This document shows positions 34,766-43,546 of a stretch of DNA of 53,995 nt, piece after piece. Below the pieces are notes generated by a model, which did no database searches, had not been told where the DNA came from, and saw only the letters and a program-made list of their open reading frames with translations. A program made the translations under genes and the position numbers. This stretch comes from Paenibacillus typhae (GTDB taxonomy: Bacteria > Bacillota > Bacilli > Paenibacillales > Paenibacillaceae): positions 1-53,995 of the forward strand of contig NZ_FNDX01000041.1 in assembly GCF_900099765.1 (NCBI RefSeq), read 5' to 3'. Positions within the stretch are counted from its first letter, which is position 1, and every line of letters starts with the position of its first letter.

Positions 34766-36163
34766 TTACCCGGGGAGGATATTAGCATCAGGTATTCTGT
34801 AATCCGCCGGAAGTCGGCTGCGCAGCACAGACTCCAGCGGATTGCCGGGAGTGATTACATTCAGCAGATCGGCCGGATGAAATGCCCCCTGAATAAGGTG
34901 TCCTGACTGCCCGGCAGGACGACTCTGCTGCGGCCAGCCATGCATCTCTGCTGCTCTGCGGTAAGCCTTAAGCGTCCCTTCCGCCATCGTATCCAACGAA
35001 CGGTTTGCCTGTGCCCACCGCTGTGCTGCACTGCCGGCTCTGGCCCGCAGGCTGTCATCACACAGCAGCAGCTCCAGCTGACCGGCCAGTGCTGCTGCAT
35101 TGTCCGCAGGCACAATCCAGCCTGTCACTCCGTGCTGTACCATCTCGGGCATCCCTGTCGTACCCGCCACCACGGGTGCTATGCCGGCAAGCTGGGCTTC
35201 CGTCACTGAAAAGGGTTGGGTATCCTGCAGGCTGGGCTGGACATAAATATCGGCGGACGTCAGCGCAGCAGGAATATTGTCTATTGTTCCGGTAAAATCA
35301 ATGTCATCCTGCACGCCCAGCGCCTGTGCCTGCAGCTTCAGCTCCTCCAGCAGACTTCCGCTGCCGGCGATGACACAGATCCAGTCCCGGCGCCGCTGCT
35401 GCAATAGGCCGAGCGCACGGATCAGGATGTGAACTCCCTTAATGTATTCAAGGCGTCCTGCATACATGATGAGCTTTTTACCTTGACGCCGCTTCAGCGG
35501 GGACGGCATTAAAGCCTTGGCCTCATACTCCTCCAGATTGACCCCATAGGGCTGAATATGAATCCGGTCAGGCGTGACACCGTGGCCGCCCACAACCTGT
35601 CCAATCCATTTTGAAGAAACAAGAATCAGATCAGCCGCATGTACAGCAAGCTGCTCCATTCTCCGGAAATAGCTCCAGATCGGCCGTTTCTCGTACTCCT
35701 CCCGGGTCAGTCCCGGTTCAAGCCCCCTGTATTCATAATAGGATTCGCGGGCAAGGGCCCCGTGCATGCTTGCCACCAGCGGCACCTCCTTCTTCATTAC
35801 CCTGCGCAGCGCATATGCAGAAATAGGATCCTGGGCGTGAATAACATCATACTGCTCAAGCCCGAGCGCTGCAGCGCCGCCTTCAAATACATAGCGTCCC
35901 AGCTCAAAGCTGAATATCCCGTGCTCCTGGTGGAGATGGGGAAACTGCAGCGGATCCAGATAAGGAAGCAGCGAGGAGTAGTAAGCTTTTTTATCAAAAT
36001 AAGCATTGCGGTCCAGCAGGTATAACGTGTTGCTGTCCACATGGCTGCCCATGAGCGTAACCTCATGCCCCTGCTGGGCCAGCTTATCTGAGAGCTGCTT
36101 GATATAGGTCCAGATCCCGCCCAGATTCGTGAGTCCCCAGTAGGTGACCAGCAATATTCTCAT
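34766..36163 (-). CDS. Glycosyltransferase family 4 protein
   Basis: 465 residues from ATG 36163, which has GGAGGAGAGG upstream. N-terminal acceptor domain opens RILLVTYWGLTNLGGIWTY with a Gly-rich loop. The C-terminal donor domain has YAGRLEYIKGVHILIRAL, PSLQDTQPFSVTEAQLAG and GTTGMPEMV, classic GT4 features. Substrate unknown. It lies upstream of the spoVID-like gene, where B. subtilis has ysxE, a spore coat gene; a spore or surface polysaccharide role is an inference from place only. Confidence 0.88.
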   Translation of the reverse strand: MRILLVTYWGLTNLGGIWTYIKQLSDKLAQQGHEVTLMGSHVDSNTLYLLDRNAYFDKKAYYSSLLPYLDPLQFPHLHQEHGIFSFELGRYVFEGGAAALGLEQYDVIHAQDPISAYALRRVMKKEVPLVASMHGALARESYYEYRGLEPGLTREEYEKRPIWSYFRRMEQLAVHAADLILVSSKWIGQVVGGHGVTPDRIHIQPYGVNLEEYEAKALMPSPLKRRQGKKLIMYAGRLEYIKGVHILIRALGLLQQRRRDWICVIAGSGSLLEELKLQAQALGVQDDIDFTGTIDNIPAALTSADIYVQPSLQDTQPFSVTEAQLAGIAPVVAGTTGMPEMVQHGVTGWIVPADNAAALAGQLELLLCDDSLRARAGSAAQRWAQANRSLDTMAEGTLKAYRRAAEMHGWPQQSRPAGQSGHLIQGAFHPADLLNVITPGNPLESVLRSRLPADYRIPDANILPG

Positions 36164-36325
36164 GAATCCCTCTCCTCCGGTTATAGATTTCACTACAGAA
36201 AAAGAAACAGCCGGCATATGCATTAACAAAGTATTATATGTCCGGCGCCGGTTTCCGGCATGGGTGGGGTCTCAATTCTATCAACGAAGTAAAGTGTGAA
36301 TTTTTGCAAAACTATTTTCATCATG

Positions 36326-36355
36326 TTTACACATTTCGGGTATAATCGGTATAAC
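36326..36355 (+). promoter_or_regulatory. Candidate promoter for plus-strand GGDEF gene
   Basis: -35 TTTACA (36326-36331), 18-bp spacer, -10 TATAAC (36350-36355). A second TATAAT at 36341-36346 has a poorer -35 (TTCATC at 18 bp). Confidence 0.5.
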
Positions 36356-36376
36356 GCTCGAAAGGATGTTACTGAT

Positions 36377-37612
36377 ATGTCTAAAGCTAGATTATTCGAC
36401 CTCTCCCTGTTCGCGGCTGCTGTGGTCCTGGCGCTTCTAACGCACCCTTCAGTGGTTCTGGATGTTACATATATAAAAGCCATGCTGCTCTACTGGGTAT
36501 TCGCCAGCTTTTACTTTCAGCTGCGCATTGTTACCCGTAAAGGGAATTCCACGATCGACTATGCGATCAGCTATACTTCTTCCTTCGGTATTTTTGCCGG
36601 ACCGCTCGGCACGCTAGTTTATGAGATTTTCTACCGGACTACAGTGTACATCTATAAAAAGAAAACAAAGACCGCCGATACGGGAGAATTCCTGGACGCT
36701 TTTTATAATATCGGCTCTTTCACGCTTGGCGGAACCGCCGCCTATTACCTCTACACGCTGCTCTATCCGGCTGCCGCACATGTTCCCGCCGGTTACTGGC
36801 TGCTGTTCCTGCTGGTGGTCTGTGTAACAACTCTTTTGTCCTCGGGGTTTCTGGTCATAACCTTCGCCCTCTCCGGGGACATTACAACACGCAAAGAAGC
36901 GCTTGACCTGCTGTTCAAGAGCAGAAACCTGCTGGATTTCAGCAAAGTAGCGCTGACCAATGCCCTGCTGCTGCGTCTGCTGCAGATGGAGAAATGGGAG
37001 ATGCTGATTGCGTTGTTCCTGCTGAACTACATTGTCAGCCTTTCCTTCTTCTCCAAATCCCAGAGCGCCCAGCACAAATTCGAACGGGACAAGTTTGAGC
37101 AGATGGCCTATCAGGATTTCCTGACCGGAACCTTCAACCGGGCCCACATGGACAAAATGATGAACGAGCTCGACCACAGCAGCGAATATATAGGAATAGT
37201 TGTAGCAGACATCGACCGGTTCAAAAAAATCAACGATACCTACAATCACGCTGTTGGTGACAGGGTCATTATTCATTTTGCCGATACCCTGAAAGCCCGT
37301 CTGCAGGAGGAGGACATCCTGTTCCGCAGCGGTGGAGAGGAATTCACACTGTTTCTGAGGGGCAAATCGTACCAGGAGTGCAGCCTGATCATTCAGGAAA
37401 TGCTGCTTGATATTGAAGGGAGTTCCGCTGTGGCGGATTATGAGGATCAGCAGATCGAGGTCAGCTATTCGGCTTCATTTGGCCTCTACTACTTTAAAGC
37501 GGACCTGAGCATTTCCATGGAAAAAGGGTACGTCCGCGCCGACCAGCTCCTGCTGGAATCCAAAAAACTCGGCCGTAGCCGCCTCTCGTCACATAATGCC
37601 CTGGCTGACTAA
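36377..37612 (+). CDS. Membrane GGDEF protein (diguanylate cyclase)
   Basis: 411 residues from ATG 36377 (AAGGATG eight nt upstream). Six or so membrane helices (about 8-215) resemble the MASE-type sensor regions of bacterial cyclases. The GGDEF domain (about 240-405) has YQDFLTGTFNRAHMD, VVADIDRFKKINDTYNHAVGD and RSGGEEF. No RxxD inhibitory site is seen. It is the only plus-strand gene between 500 and 50800 and is not closely similar to the two GGDEF genes at 24396-26827. Confidence 0.93.
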   Translation: MSKARLFDLSLFAAAVVLALLTHPSVVLDVTYIKAMLLYWVFASFYFQLRIVTRKGNSTIDYAISYTSSFGIFAGPLGTLVYEIFYRTTVYIYKKKTKTADTGEFLDAFYNIGSFTLGGTAAYYLYTLLYPAAAHVPAGYWLLFLLVVCVTTLLSSGFLVITFALSGDITTRKEALDLLFKSRNLLDFSKVALTNALLLRLLQMEKWEMLIALFLLNYIVSLSFFSKSQSAQHKFERDKFEQMAYQDFLTGTFNRAHMDKMMNELDHSSEYIGIVVADIDRFKKINDTYNHAVGDRVIIHFADTLKARLQEEDILFRSGGEEFTLFLRGKSYQECSLIIQEMLLDIEGSSAVADYEDQQIEVSYSASFGLYYFKADLSISMEKGYVRADQLLLESKKLGRSRLSSHNALAD

Positions 37613-37624
37613 TCTGTTATGTAA

Positions 37625-37670
37625 AAGAGCCGTTCCACCGGTTGCCCGGTTGGAACGGCTCTTGTTGTGT
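37625..37670 (+). terminator. Bidirectional terminator between GGDEF gene and ypfJ-like gene
   Basis: Perfect stem GAGCCGTTCCA / TGGAACGGCTC with an inner CCGG pair. On plus it is followed by TTGTTGTGT and on minus by TTTTACAT, so it may end both convergent transcripts. Confidence 0.8.
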
Positions 37671-37776
37671 CTGCAGAGCTGCATAAGGGTAAGCGGTATC
37701 CACCGCAAACCCGGCTGCGTTCGTGCAGCTCAATAAATAGTGCGGACATCACCGGCTCCATAAAGGGCGCGATTGT

Positions 37777-38631
37777 TTACAGCTCGGCAGCGTTAAAAGT
37801 GTCTCCGCCGGTGATCGTACCGTTGTTGAAGCCTTTGTAGAACCAGCGTTTCCGCTGCTCCGACGTCCCGTGCGTGAAGCTGTCAGGGACTGCATAGCCC
37901 TGGGCCTGCTTCTGGATCGTATCATCGCCGACAGCGCTCGCCGCCGTCAGCGCCTCCTCCAGATCGCCCTCCTCCAGCAGATTCATCCCCTGGGCATGGT
38001 TCGCCCAGACTCCAGCCAGATAATCCGCCTGCAGCTCAAAGCGGACCTGATATTTGTTGTATTCCGTCTCGCTCAAGCTGCGGCGGAGGGAATCCAGCTG
38101 CTTGGTCGTTCCAAGCAGAGTCTGCACGTGATGCCCAACCTCATGGGCGATGACATAGGCCATTGCAAAATCACCCGGCGCCTTAAAGCGCTGCTGCAGC
38201 TCGTCATAGAAGCTCAGGTCGATATACAGCTTGCTGTCCCCCGGACAATAAAACGGTCCGACCGCCGAGCTTGCGGTTCCGCAGGCCGAATTCACGCTGC
38301 CGCTATACAGCACCAGTGTAGGATCAGTGTAAGTCATCCCCTGCTCCGCAAACAGGTCACTCCACACATCCTCCGTATCCGCCAGCACCACTGAGACAAA
38401 TTGGGCCAGCTCCTGCTCCTCGGCCGTCTCCTGATAAGGGGCATTGGAGGTGGTGGTTCCGCCTGAAGTCAGATTGCCCAGGATATCCCCGACATTCCCG
38501 CCGCTCAGCAGCGTGACTACAACCACCAGAATAATGCCTCCGATCCCGCCGCCGACCAGCTTCCCGCCACCGCCGCCGCTGCCTCTGCGGTCCTCCACAT
38601 TCGAGCTGCCTCTTCTTCCCTGCCACTTCAT
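37777..38631 (-). CDS. ypfJ: Putative neutral zinc metallopeptidase (YpfJ family)
   Basis: 284 residues. An N-terminal Gly/Arg-rich segment (1-25) and one transmembrane helix (about 25-45) precede the catalytic domain. That domain has HEVGHHVQ (zinc site, about 162-169) and the downstream ELQADYLAG with the third ligand. C110-like SACGTASSAVGPFYCPGD is a family signature. Biological substrate unknown. GGAGG precedes ATG 38631. Confidence 0.92.
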   Translation of the reverse strand: MKWQGRRGSSNVEDRRGSGGGGGKLVGGGIGGIILVVVVTLLSGGNVGDILGNLTSGGTTTSNAPYQETAEEQELAQFVSVVLADTEDVWSDLFAEQGMTYTDPTLVLYSGSVNSACGTASSAVGPFYCPGDSKLYIDLSFYDELQQRFKAPGDFAMAYVIAHEVGHHVQTLLGTTKQLDSLRRSLSETEYNKYQVRFELQADYLAGVWANHAQGMNLLEEGDLEEALTAASAVGDDTIQKQAQGYAVPDSFTHGTSEQRKRWFYKGFNNGTITGGDTFNAAEL

Positions 38632-38926
38632 GGTGTCTTTCCTCCAGTCCGTTTACATTAATGGATTATTGTTTCCGTAACAATCCGGACATTCCGGATT
38701 CTTGCGATAACAGCAAAACCAGCAAAACCTTATTAATGTTTGTTTGCTAACGCTTAATAGTGTTATACCCAAAATCGGCAGGGTGCGACTGCTGGGAAAT
38801 TGAGGTAATCGCCAGGGATTTCGATGGACCCGTTTAACAGTCTGCCGGGAGTGCGGCTTCAGATAAAAATCTAGTGTCAGCTGCATGTTTTGTGTGGGGG
38901 TCATGTATTGTGTGGGCTTCATGTAA

Positions 38927-39113
38927 TTAGTTGGATTTTCGCCACCTAATTTCTTTGGTTCCCCACTTTTTCAAATCCTAAGTGGAAAAATGCCACTTAA
39001 TTTAAGCCACAACCCCCTTTTAGGGCGAAAATCGTAAAATTAAGCAGCCTTTTTCCACCTAATTTCCAAGTTAAGTTGTTTTAGCGAGAATTAGTTGGCG
39101 ATTTTCCACTTAT
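38927..39113 (+). repeat. Four-box palindrome element, copy A2
   Basis: 23-bp boxes start at 38927, 38978, 39040 and 39091 (offsets 0, 51, 113, 164), identical to A1. Box 1 arms are TTAGTTGG / CCACCTAA and box 2 arms CTAAGTGG / CCACTTAA. The spacer between boxes 2 and 3 is recognisably related to that of A1 (common TTnAGnGCGnAAnnCGTnAAA pattern). Just upstream, two 18-bp units beginning ATGT and containing TTGTGTGGG occur in tandem (38884-38919). The rest of the 38632-39192 gap shows no gene. Confidence 0.9.
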
Positions 39114-39192
39114 TTCATTGGTGTGTCCTGCGGAGTATCATAAAAAGCTCAAGCTGCAGGCTCGCTTGAGAAACAACTCCAAGCCCCTACAC

Positions 39193-39238
39193 AAAACCAG
39201 TGTGGCCCGCCAATACTCTGGCGGGCCACACTGGTTTT
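39193..39238 (-). terminator. Strong terminator after rluA (bidirectional)
   Basis: A perfect 19-bp stem from AAAACCAGTGTGGCCCGCC with its complement, loop AATACTCT; T-runs occur on both sides. It ends the hem-rluA transcript about 85 nt after the rluA stop. Confidence 0.93.
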
Positions 39239-39323
39239 ATTTGCAACATAGAGTGATTTAATTAATAAGCCCGCAGTTGAGCGTGCTCCATTCCCCGCCA
39301 GTCAAGCTCTCCGGTACGCCTTG

Positions 39324-40652
39324 TTACAGAGGCGCGCCGCCCAGCGACTCGCGCAGCCGGAGCATGTCCTCGGGCCACGGATCGGCCACTACGGTCAGCT
39401 CTCGGGTCCAGGGGTGGCGGAAGGCCAGCGCTTCGCCATGCAGCGCCTGGCGCCCGGGCTCAGCCAGTCCCCAGCGGGGCCCGCCATACAGGTCATCCCC
39501 AATGAGCGGATGGCCGGCATAGCTGAGGTGAACGCGGATTTGATGCGTCCGCCCGGTCTCGAGCTCGACCTGCAGGGCGGTTGCCCCGCGCAGCACCTCG
39601 CGCCCGGTAATCCGCGTCACCGCCGGCTGGCCGCCGGGCGACACCCGCCGCCGCGATGCATGATGCCGGTCGCGGCCGATCGGCGCGTCGATGACGGTGA
39701 GCTCAGCCGGCACAGCGCCCTCAGCAATGGCTGCATAACGGCGCGAAATGTCCTTGCTGCGCATATCCTCATCGAGTACCAGCTGCGCGTACTCATTCTT
39801 CGCATACAGCACCGGACCGGTCGTATCCTTGTCCAGACGGTGGATATGGCGCACGGCAATGCCGCCGCCGGAAGCGGCGTAATGACCGGCCACCAGATGG
39901 TCCAGCGTAGTATCCGAGCCGCTGCCGTCCGGGTGGACCGCCATGCCCGCAGGCTTATGGACGACGAGGCAGAAGTCGTCTTCATACAGCACCTCCGCCT
40001 CCTGCCATACCGGCTCTATCCCGGCTTCCCGCTGCGGCCAAAGCGCCAGCCGCAGCCGGTCGCCCCGCCACTGGATGCCGCCTTCGCGGCGCAGCCGGAC
40101 ATGGAGCTTCGCCGGCATCCCGGCAGTCTCCAGCAGCCAGCGGTCAATCGCAGCCTCCTTATCGGCCGCTCCGGTGACAGCCCGTCCAGGCATGGCTTCA
40201 AGCCATTCCCCGCGCCGTTTCCAGGAGCCGCCGCCTTGGACCGCCTTGTTCCCGGCAGCCTCTGCCGGCTTGTTCTCAGCGCTCTTTACAGCGTTGTCCC
40301 CGCTGCTTTTGGCGGCCTTATCCCAACTGCCTGTTACCGCCTTGTCACCGGCGCCCTTAGCAGCCTTATTTCCACTGCCCTGGACCGCCTTATCCCAGCT
40401 GCCCTTTACCGTCTTGTTCCCGCTGCCTTTTGCGGTCATATCCCAATTGCCTCTTACCGCTTTATCCTCAGCGGCCTTTAATGCCCTATTCTCTCCGCCT
40501 TTTGCAGGCTTATCCCAGCGGCCTCTTGGCGCTTTATCCCAGCTGCCCTTTACTGCCTTATTCTCGCCGCCTCTTGCAGGCTTATACCAACGGCCTGTTG
40601 ACGTCTTGTCCCAACCGCCGCTTCCCGGCTTCTCCCTGCCGCCAGCCGTCAC
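39324..40652 (-). CDS. RluA-family pseudouridine synthase with octapeptide-repeat N-terminus
   Basis: 442 residues. Residues 12-139 are 16 octapeptides of the type G-S-W-D-K-A-V-K. Residues about 145-210 look like an S4-type RNA-binding region (AIDRWLLETAGMPAKLHVRLR). The catalytic RluA domain (about 215-440) has HRLDKDTTGPVLYAK, with the catalytic Asp, and VELETGRTHQIRVHL. It would isomerise uridine in 23S rRNA. The GTG start overlaps the hemL stop (GTGA), so translation is coupled; an internal ATG at about residue 155 could instead start a repeat-free form. RluA proteins normally start near the S4 region, so the 140-residue basic extension is unusual. Confidence 0.88.
   Translation of the reverse strand: MTAGGREKPGSGGWDKTSTGRWYKPARGGENKAVKGSWDKAPRGRWDKPAKGGENRALKAAEDKAVRGNWDMTAKGSGNKTVKGSWDKAVQGSGNKAAKGAGDKAVTGSWDKAAKSSGDNAVKSAENKPAEAAGNKAVQGGGSWKRRGEWLEAMPGRAVTGAADKEAAIDRWLLETAGMPAKLHVRLRREGGIQWRGDRLRLALWPQREAGIEPVWQEAEVLYEDDFCLVVHKPAGMAVHPDGSGSDTTLDHLVAGHYAASGGGIAVRHIHRLDKDTTGPVLYAKNEYAQLVLDEDMRSKDISRRYAAIAEGAVPAELTVIDAPIGRDRHHASRRRVSPGGQPAVTRITGREVLRGATALQVELETGRTHQIRVHLSYAGHPLIGDDLYGGPRWGLAEPGRQALHGEALAFRHPWTRELTVVADPWPEDMLRLRESLGGAPL
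40236..40619 (-). repeat. 24-bp coding minisatellite (16 octapeptide units)
   Basis: Sixteen units of exactly 24 bp stay in frame without a stop. Units read GSWDKAVQ, GSGNKAAK, GGENKAVK, GRWDKPAK and so on. Position 5 is nearly always Lys, position 4 Asp/Asn, position 1 Gly/Ala/Ser. Units differ by many synonymous and conservative changes, so the array is not brand new. Confidence 0.95.
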
Positions 40653-41950
40653 AGTGACTTCAGCGCCTGATAGTGCGCCTCAAGCGTATCGTCGATATCC
40701 TGCTCGCTGTGCACGCCTGACACGAACATGCCCTCGAACTGGGAAGGCGGCACACTGATGCCCTGGTCGAGCATTTTGCCGAAGTAGCTGCGGAAATGCT
40801 CAAGATTACTGGTCTTGGCCGTTTCGAAGTTATAGACTGGCCCTTCCGTGAAGAACGGGCAGACCATCGAGCCGATCCGGTTGATCGTCAGCGGGATGCC
40901 GGTGTCAACGCTGTTGCGCTTAAGCCCTGCTTCCAGACGCGCGCCCAGCGTTTCCAGCCGGTCGTACACCTCCGGCGTGAGCAGCTTCAGCGTGCTGTAA
41001 CCGGCAGCCATCGCCAGCGGATTACCGCTGAGTGTACCGGCCTGATAGATCGGCCCAGCCGGAGCCATCTGCTCCATAATCTCCCTGCGGCCGCCGTAAG
41101 CGCCGACCGGAAGACCGCCGCCGATGACCTTGCCGAAGCAGGTCAGATCCGGTTCAATACCGAACAAGCCCTGTGCACAGCTGATGTTCACCCGGAAGCC
41201 GGTCATCACCTCGTCAAAAATCAGCAGCGCCCCATACCCCGTAGTCACCTTCCGCAGACCCTCAAGGAAGCCCGGCTGCGGCGGCACAACGCCCATATTG
41301 CCGGCAATCGGCTCGACGATGACTGCGGCGATTTCGTTGCCGTAGCGTTCAAAGGCGATTTTGACACCTTCCAGATCGTTGTAAGGTACAGTGATCGTGT
41401 TCACCGCTACCCCTTCCGGCACTCCCGGGCTGTCCGGCAGACCCAAGGTTGCGACGCCCGAGCCGGCTTTGATCAGCAGGCTGTCCGCATGGCCGTGGTA
41501 CGAGCCTTCGAATTTAAGGATTTTGCTGCGTCCGGTGTAGCCGCGGGCCAGACGGATGGCGCTCATGGTAGCTTCCGTACCGGAATTAACCATCCGTACA
41601 ATATCAACGGACGGTACCCGCTCAACGACCAGCTTGGCCATTTCCGTCTCCAGCAGCGTCGGCGCGCCGAAGCTTGTCCCTTTTACCGCAGTCTCCTGCA
41701 GCGCTTTGACCACCTCCGGATGCGCATGTCCCATAATGAGCGGACCCCAGGAGCAGACATAGTCGATAAAGCTGTTGCCGTCGATATCATAAATACGCGA
41801 GCCGATCCCGTGATCCACATACACCGGTGTCAGGCCAACCGATTTGAACGCCCGCACCGGGCTGTTCACCCCGCCGGGAATATACTGCTTGGCTTCTTCA
41901 AAAGCGTTCCGGGAAGCCTCTTCCCGGCGCGATAATGGCACATTGCCCAT
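40649..41950 (-). CDS. hemL: Glutamate-1-semialdehyde 2,1-aminomutase
   Basis: 433 residues. PLP enzyme making 5-aminolevulinate from glutamate semialdehyde, the product of HemA. The PLP lysine lies in FGKVIGGGLPVGAYGG; MVNSGTEATMSAIRLARG and DEVMTGFRV are typical. ATG 41950 has GGAGTG 6 nt upstream. It follows hemB by 27 nt and overlaps rluA. Confidence 0.97.
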   Translation of the reverse strand: MGNVPLSRREEASRNAFEEAKQYIPGGVNSPVRAFKSVGLTPVYVDHGIGSRIYDIDGNSFIDYVCSWGPLIMGHAHPEVVKALQETAVKGTSFGAPTLLETEMAKLVVERVPSVDIVRMVNSGTEATMSAIRLARGYTGRSKILKFEGSYHGHADSLLIKAGSGVATLGLPDSPGVPEGVAVNTITVPYNDLEGVKIAFERYGNEIAAVIVEPIAGNMGVVPPQPGFLEGLRKVTTGYGALLIFDEVMTGFRVNISCAQGLFGIEPDLTCFGKVIGGGLPVGAYGGRREIMEQMAPAGPIYQAGTLSGNPLAMAAGYSTLKLLTPEVYDRLETLGARLEAGLKRNSVDTGIPLTINRIGSMVCPFFTEGPVYNFETAKTSNLEHFRSYFGKMLDQGISVPPSQFEGMFVSGVHSEQDIDDTLEAHYQALKSL

Positions 41951-41977
41951 GTAATTCACTCCTGTTCTGTTCTTTGG

Positions 41978-42976
41978 TTATCCGCGCAGCCAGCGGGCCG
42001 CATCCTTGGCAAAATAAGTGATAATAATGTCCGCGCCAGCCCGCTTCATGCCGGTCAGCATTTCCATTACGATGGCTTTTTCATCGATCCAGCCCTGGAG
42101 TGCAGCAGCTTTGACCATCGAATACTCCCCGCTCACATTGTAAGCCACCAAAGGCAGATCAAACTGGTCGCGGATCGTCCGGATCACATCGAGATAAGCC
42201 AGCGCCGGTTTAACCATCAGCATGTCGGCACCTTCCAGCACATCGGAGTCCGCTTCGCGGATCGCTTCCCGCAGGTTGGCCGGGTCCATCTGGTATGTTT
42301 TGCGGTTGCCGAACTGCGGCGCAGAATCAGCAGCCTCGCGGAAAGGGCCGTAGAAGGCGGAGGCGTATTTTACCGAATAGGACATAATGGGCACATGCTC
42401 AAATCCGTTCTCATCCAGCCCGGCACGAATGGCCTGCACAAACCCGTCCATCATGTTCGAAGGCGCGATAATATCCGCCCCGGCCTTGGCCTGCGATACC
42501 GCCGTGCGGGTCAGCAGCTCCAGCGAAGCGTCGTTGATGACATCCCCATGCACCACGCCGTCAACCACATGAGTATGAACCATGCCGCAATGGCCGTGGT
42601 CCGTGAACTCACACAGACAGGTATCAGCTACTACCAGCAGCTCGGGGTACCATTGTTTGATCAGGCGTGTCGCCTCCTGCACAATCCCGTCATCGGCAAA
42701 ACCGGACGATCCCACCGCATCCTTCGTCTCCGGAATCCCGAACAGCAGAACCGCCGGAATTCCCAGCGCCGCAATTTCATCCACCTCAGCCTTCAGCATA
42801 TCAAGCGAAAAATGATACACGCCCGGCATCGAGCCAATCTCCGTCTTCACACCTGTCCCGTAGGTCACAAAAATCGGCTGGATCAGATCCAGCGTATTCA
42901 GCACAGTCTCCCGCACCATCCCGCGGATTCCGGCTGTACCGCGCAGACGGCGGTGCCGGGTAATTGGAAAGCTCAT
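41978..42976 (-). CDS. hemB: Porphobilinogen synthase (delta-aminolevulinate dehydratase)
   Basis: 332 residues. It condenses two 5-aminolevulinates. Schiff-base lysines are in MSYSVKYASAFYGPF and DMLMVKPALAYLD. The cysteine cluster DTCLCEFTDHGHCG indicates a zinc-dependent enzyme. ATG 42976 is set by AGGAGG eight nt upstream. A 717-nt gap full of repeats separates it from cobA/hemD. Confidence 0.96.
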   Translation of the reverse strand: MSFPITRHRRLRGTAGIRGMVRETVLNTLDLIQPIFVTYGTGVKTEIGSMPGVYHFSLDMLKAEVDEIAALGIPAVLLFGIPETKDAVGSSGFADDGIVQEATRLIKQWYPELLVVADTCLCEFTDHGHCGMVHTHVVDGVVHGDVINDASLELLTRTAVSQAKAGADIIAPSNMMDGFVQAIRAGLDENGFEHVPIMSYSVKYASAFYGPFREAADSAPQFGNRKTYQMDPANLREAIREADSDVLEGADMLMVKPALAYLDVIRTIRDQFDLPLVAYNVSGEYSMVKAAALQGWIDEKAIVMEMLTGMKRAGADIIITYFAKDAARWLRG

Positions 42977-43099
42977 TGATGTATCCTCCTGTGTATTTAA
43001 TATGTAAAAAAAGTCCGGCAGCACTGAGCAATGTCAGCGAATGTCCGGAATACCCTTGATGTTGATCGGTCGGGAGGGCTCCCCCGCCTCAAACTAACG

Positions 43100-43286
43100 T
43101 TAACTGCACGCTGTACAACTATTACTCCAGTTTTCCCCCGAGTAACCAGATTAGTTGTATTTTGCGCAGCTATTCTGGCGGAAAAAGCGATTTCCAGCCG
43201 TTTTAAGCAGAGTTAGTTGTATAAAGTGCAGCTATTCCATACAGCAGCCGAATATGACCGGGTTTAGTTGCACAAAGTGCAGTTAA
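43100..43286 (+). repeat. Four-box palindrome element, copy C (different core)
   Basis: 23-bp boxes start at 43100, 43151, 43213 and 43264, again offsets 0, 51, 113, 164, but the arms read TTAGTTG(T/C) ... GCAG(C/T)TA. Box 4 is the cleanest: TTAGTTGC and GCAGTTAA around ACAAAGT. Box 1 reads as the same motif inverted. As RNA from the plus strand boxes 2-4 pair fully if G-U is allowed, save the end pair of boxes 2 and 3. It lies in the hemD-hemB gap (42977-43693), which holds no gene; a weak hairpin with T7 on minus near 43010-43055 may be an attenuator. Confidence 0.9.
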
Positions 43287-43323
43287 CCCGCACCAGAACA
43301 GTGTTACCTGCCCTATTTCAGAC

Positions 43324-43546
43324 TCCGGCGCATCTTACAACAGCATAGCTCATCCAGCCAGTACTCTAATGTGCTCAACACTTCCGCAGACATCCGGCGC
43401 ATTTCACAACATGCAGCATAGCTCATCCAGCCAGCACCCTAATGTCCTCAACACTTCAGCAGACATCCGGCGCATCTTACAACAACGTAGCTCATCCAGC
43501 CAGCCCACAAACGCGTTCTGCACTTCCGCAGACATCCGGCGCATTA
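43324..43546. repeat. 69-73-bp tandem repeat in the hem operon gap
   Basis: Units begin at TCCGGCGCAT at 43324, 43393, 43466 and a partial unit at 43535 (spacing 69, 73, 69). Shared blocks are TAGCTCATCCAGCCAG and CACTTC(C/A)GCAGACA. Units are about 80 to 90 per cent alike by eye. The open frame over it (43369-43575) is a by-product of the repeat. Confidence 0.9.

Noticed and set aside
38653..38922. 89-codon minus-strand frame in the gap upstream of the ypfJ-like gene
   Set aside because: No ribosome site, low-complexity start from the 18-bp repeat, and no recognisable domain.
39321..40481. 386-codon plus-strand frame opposite rluA, itself repetitive
   Set aside because: The RluA motifs on the minus strand are unmistakable; repetition on the plus frame merely mirrors the 24-bp array.
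43324..43546. CRISPR array
   Set aside because: Units are contiguous with no unique spacers of uniform length, and no cas genes are near.
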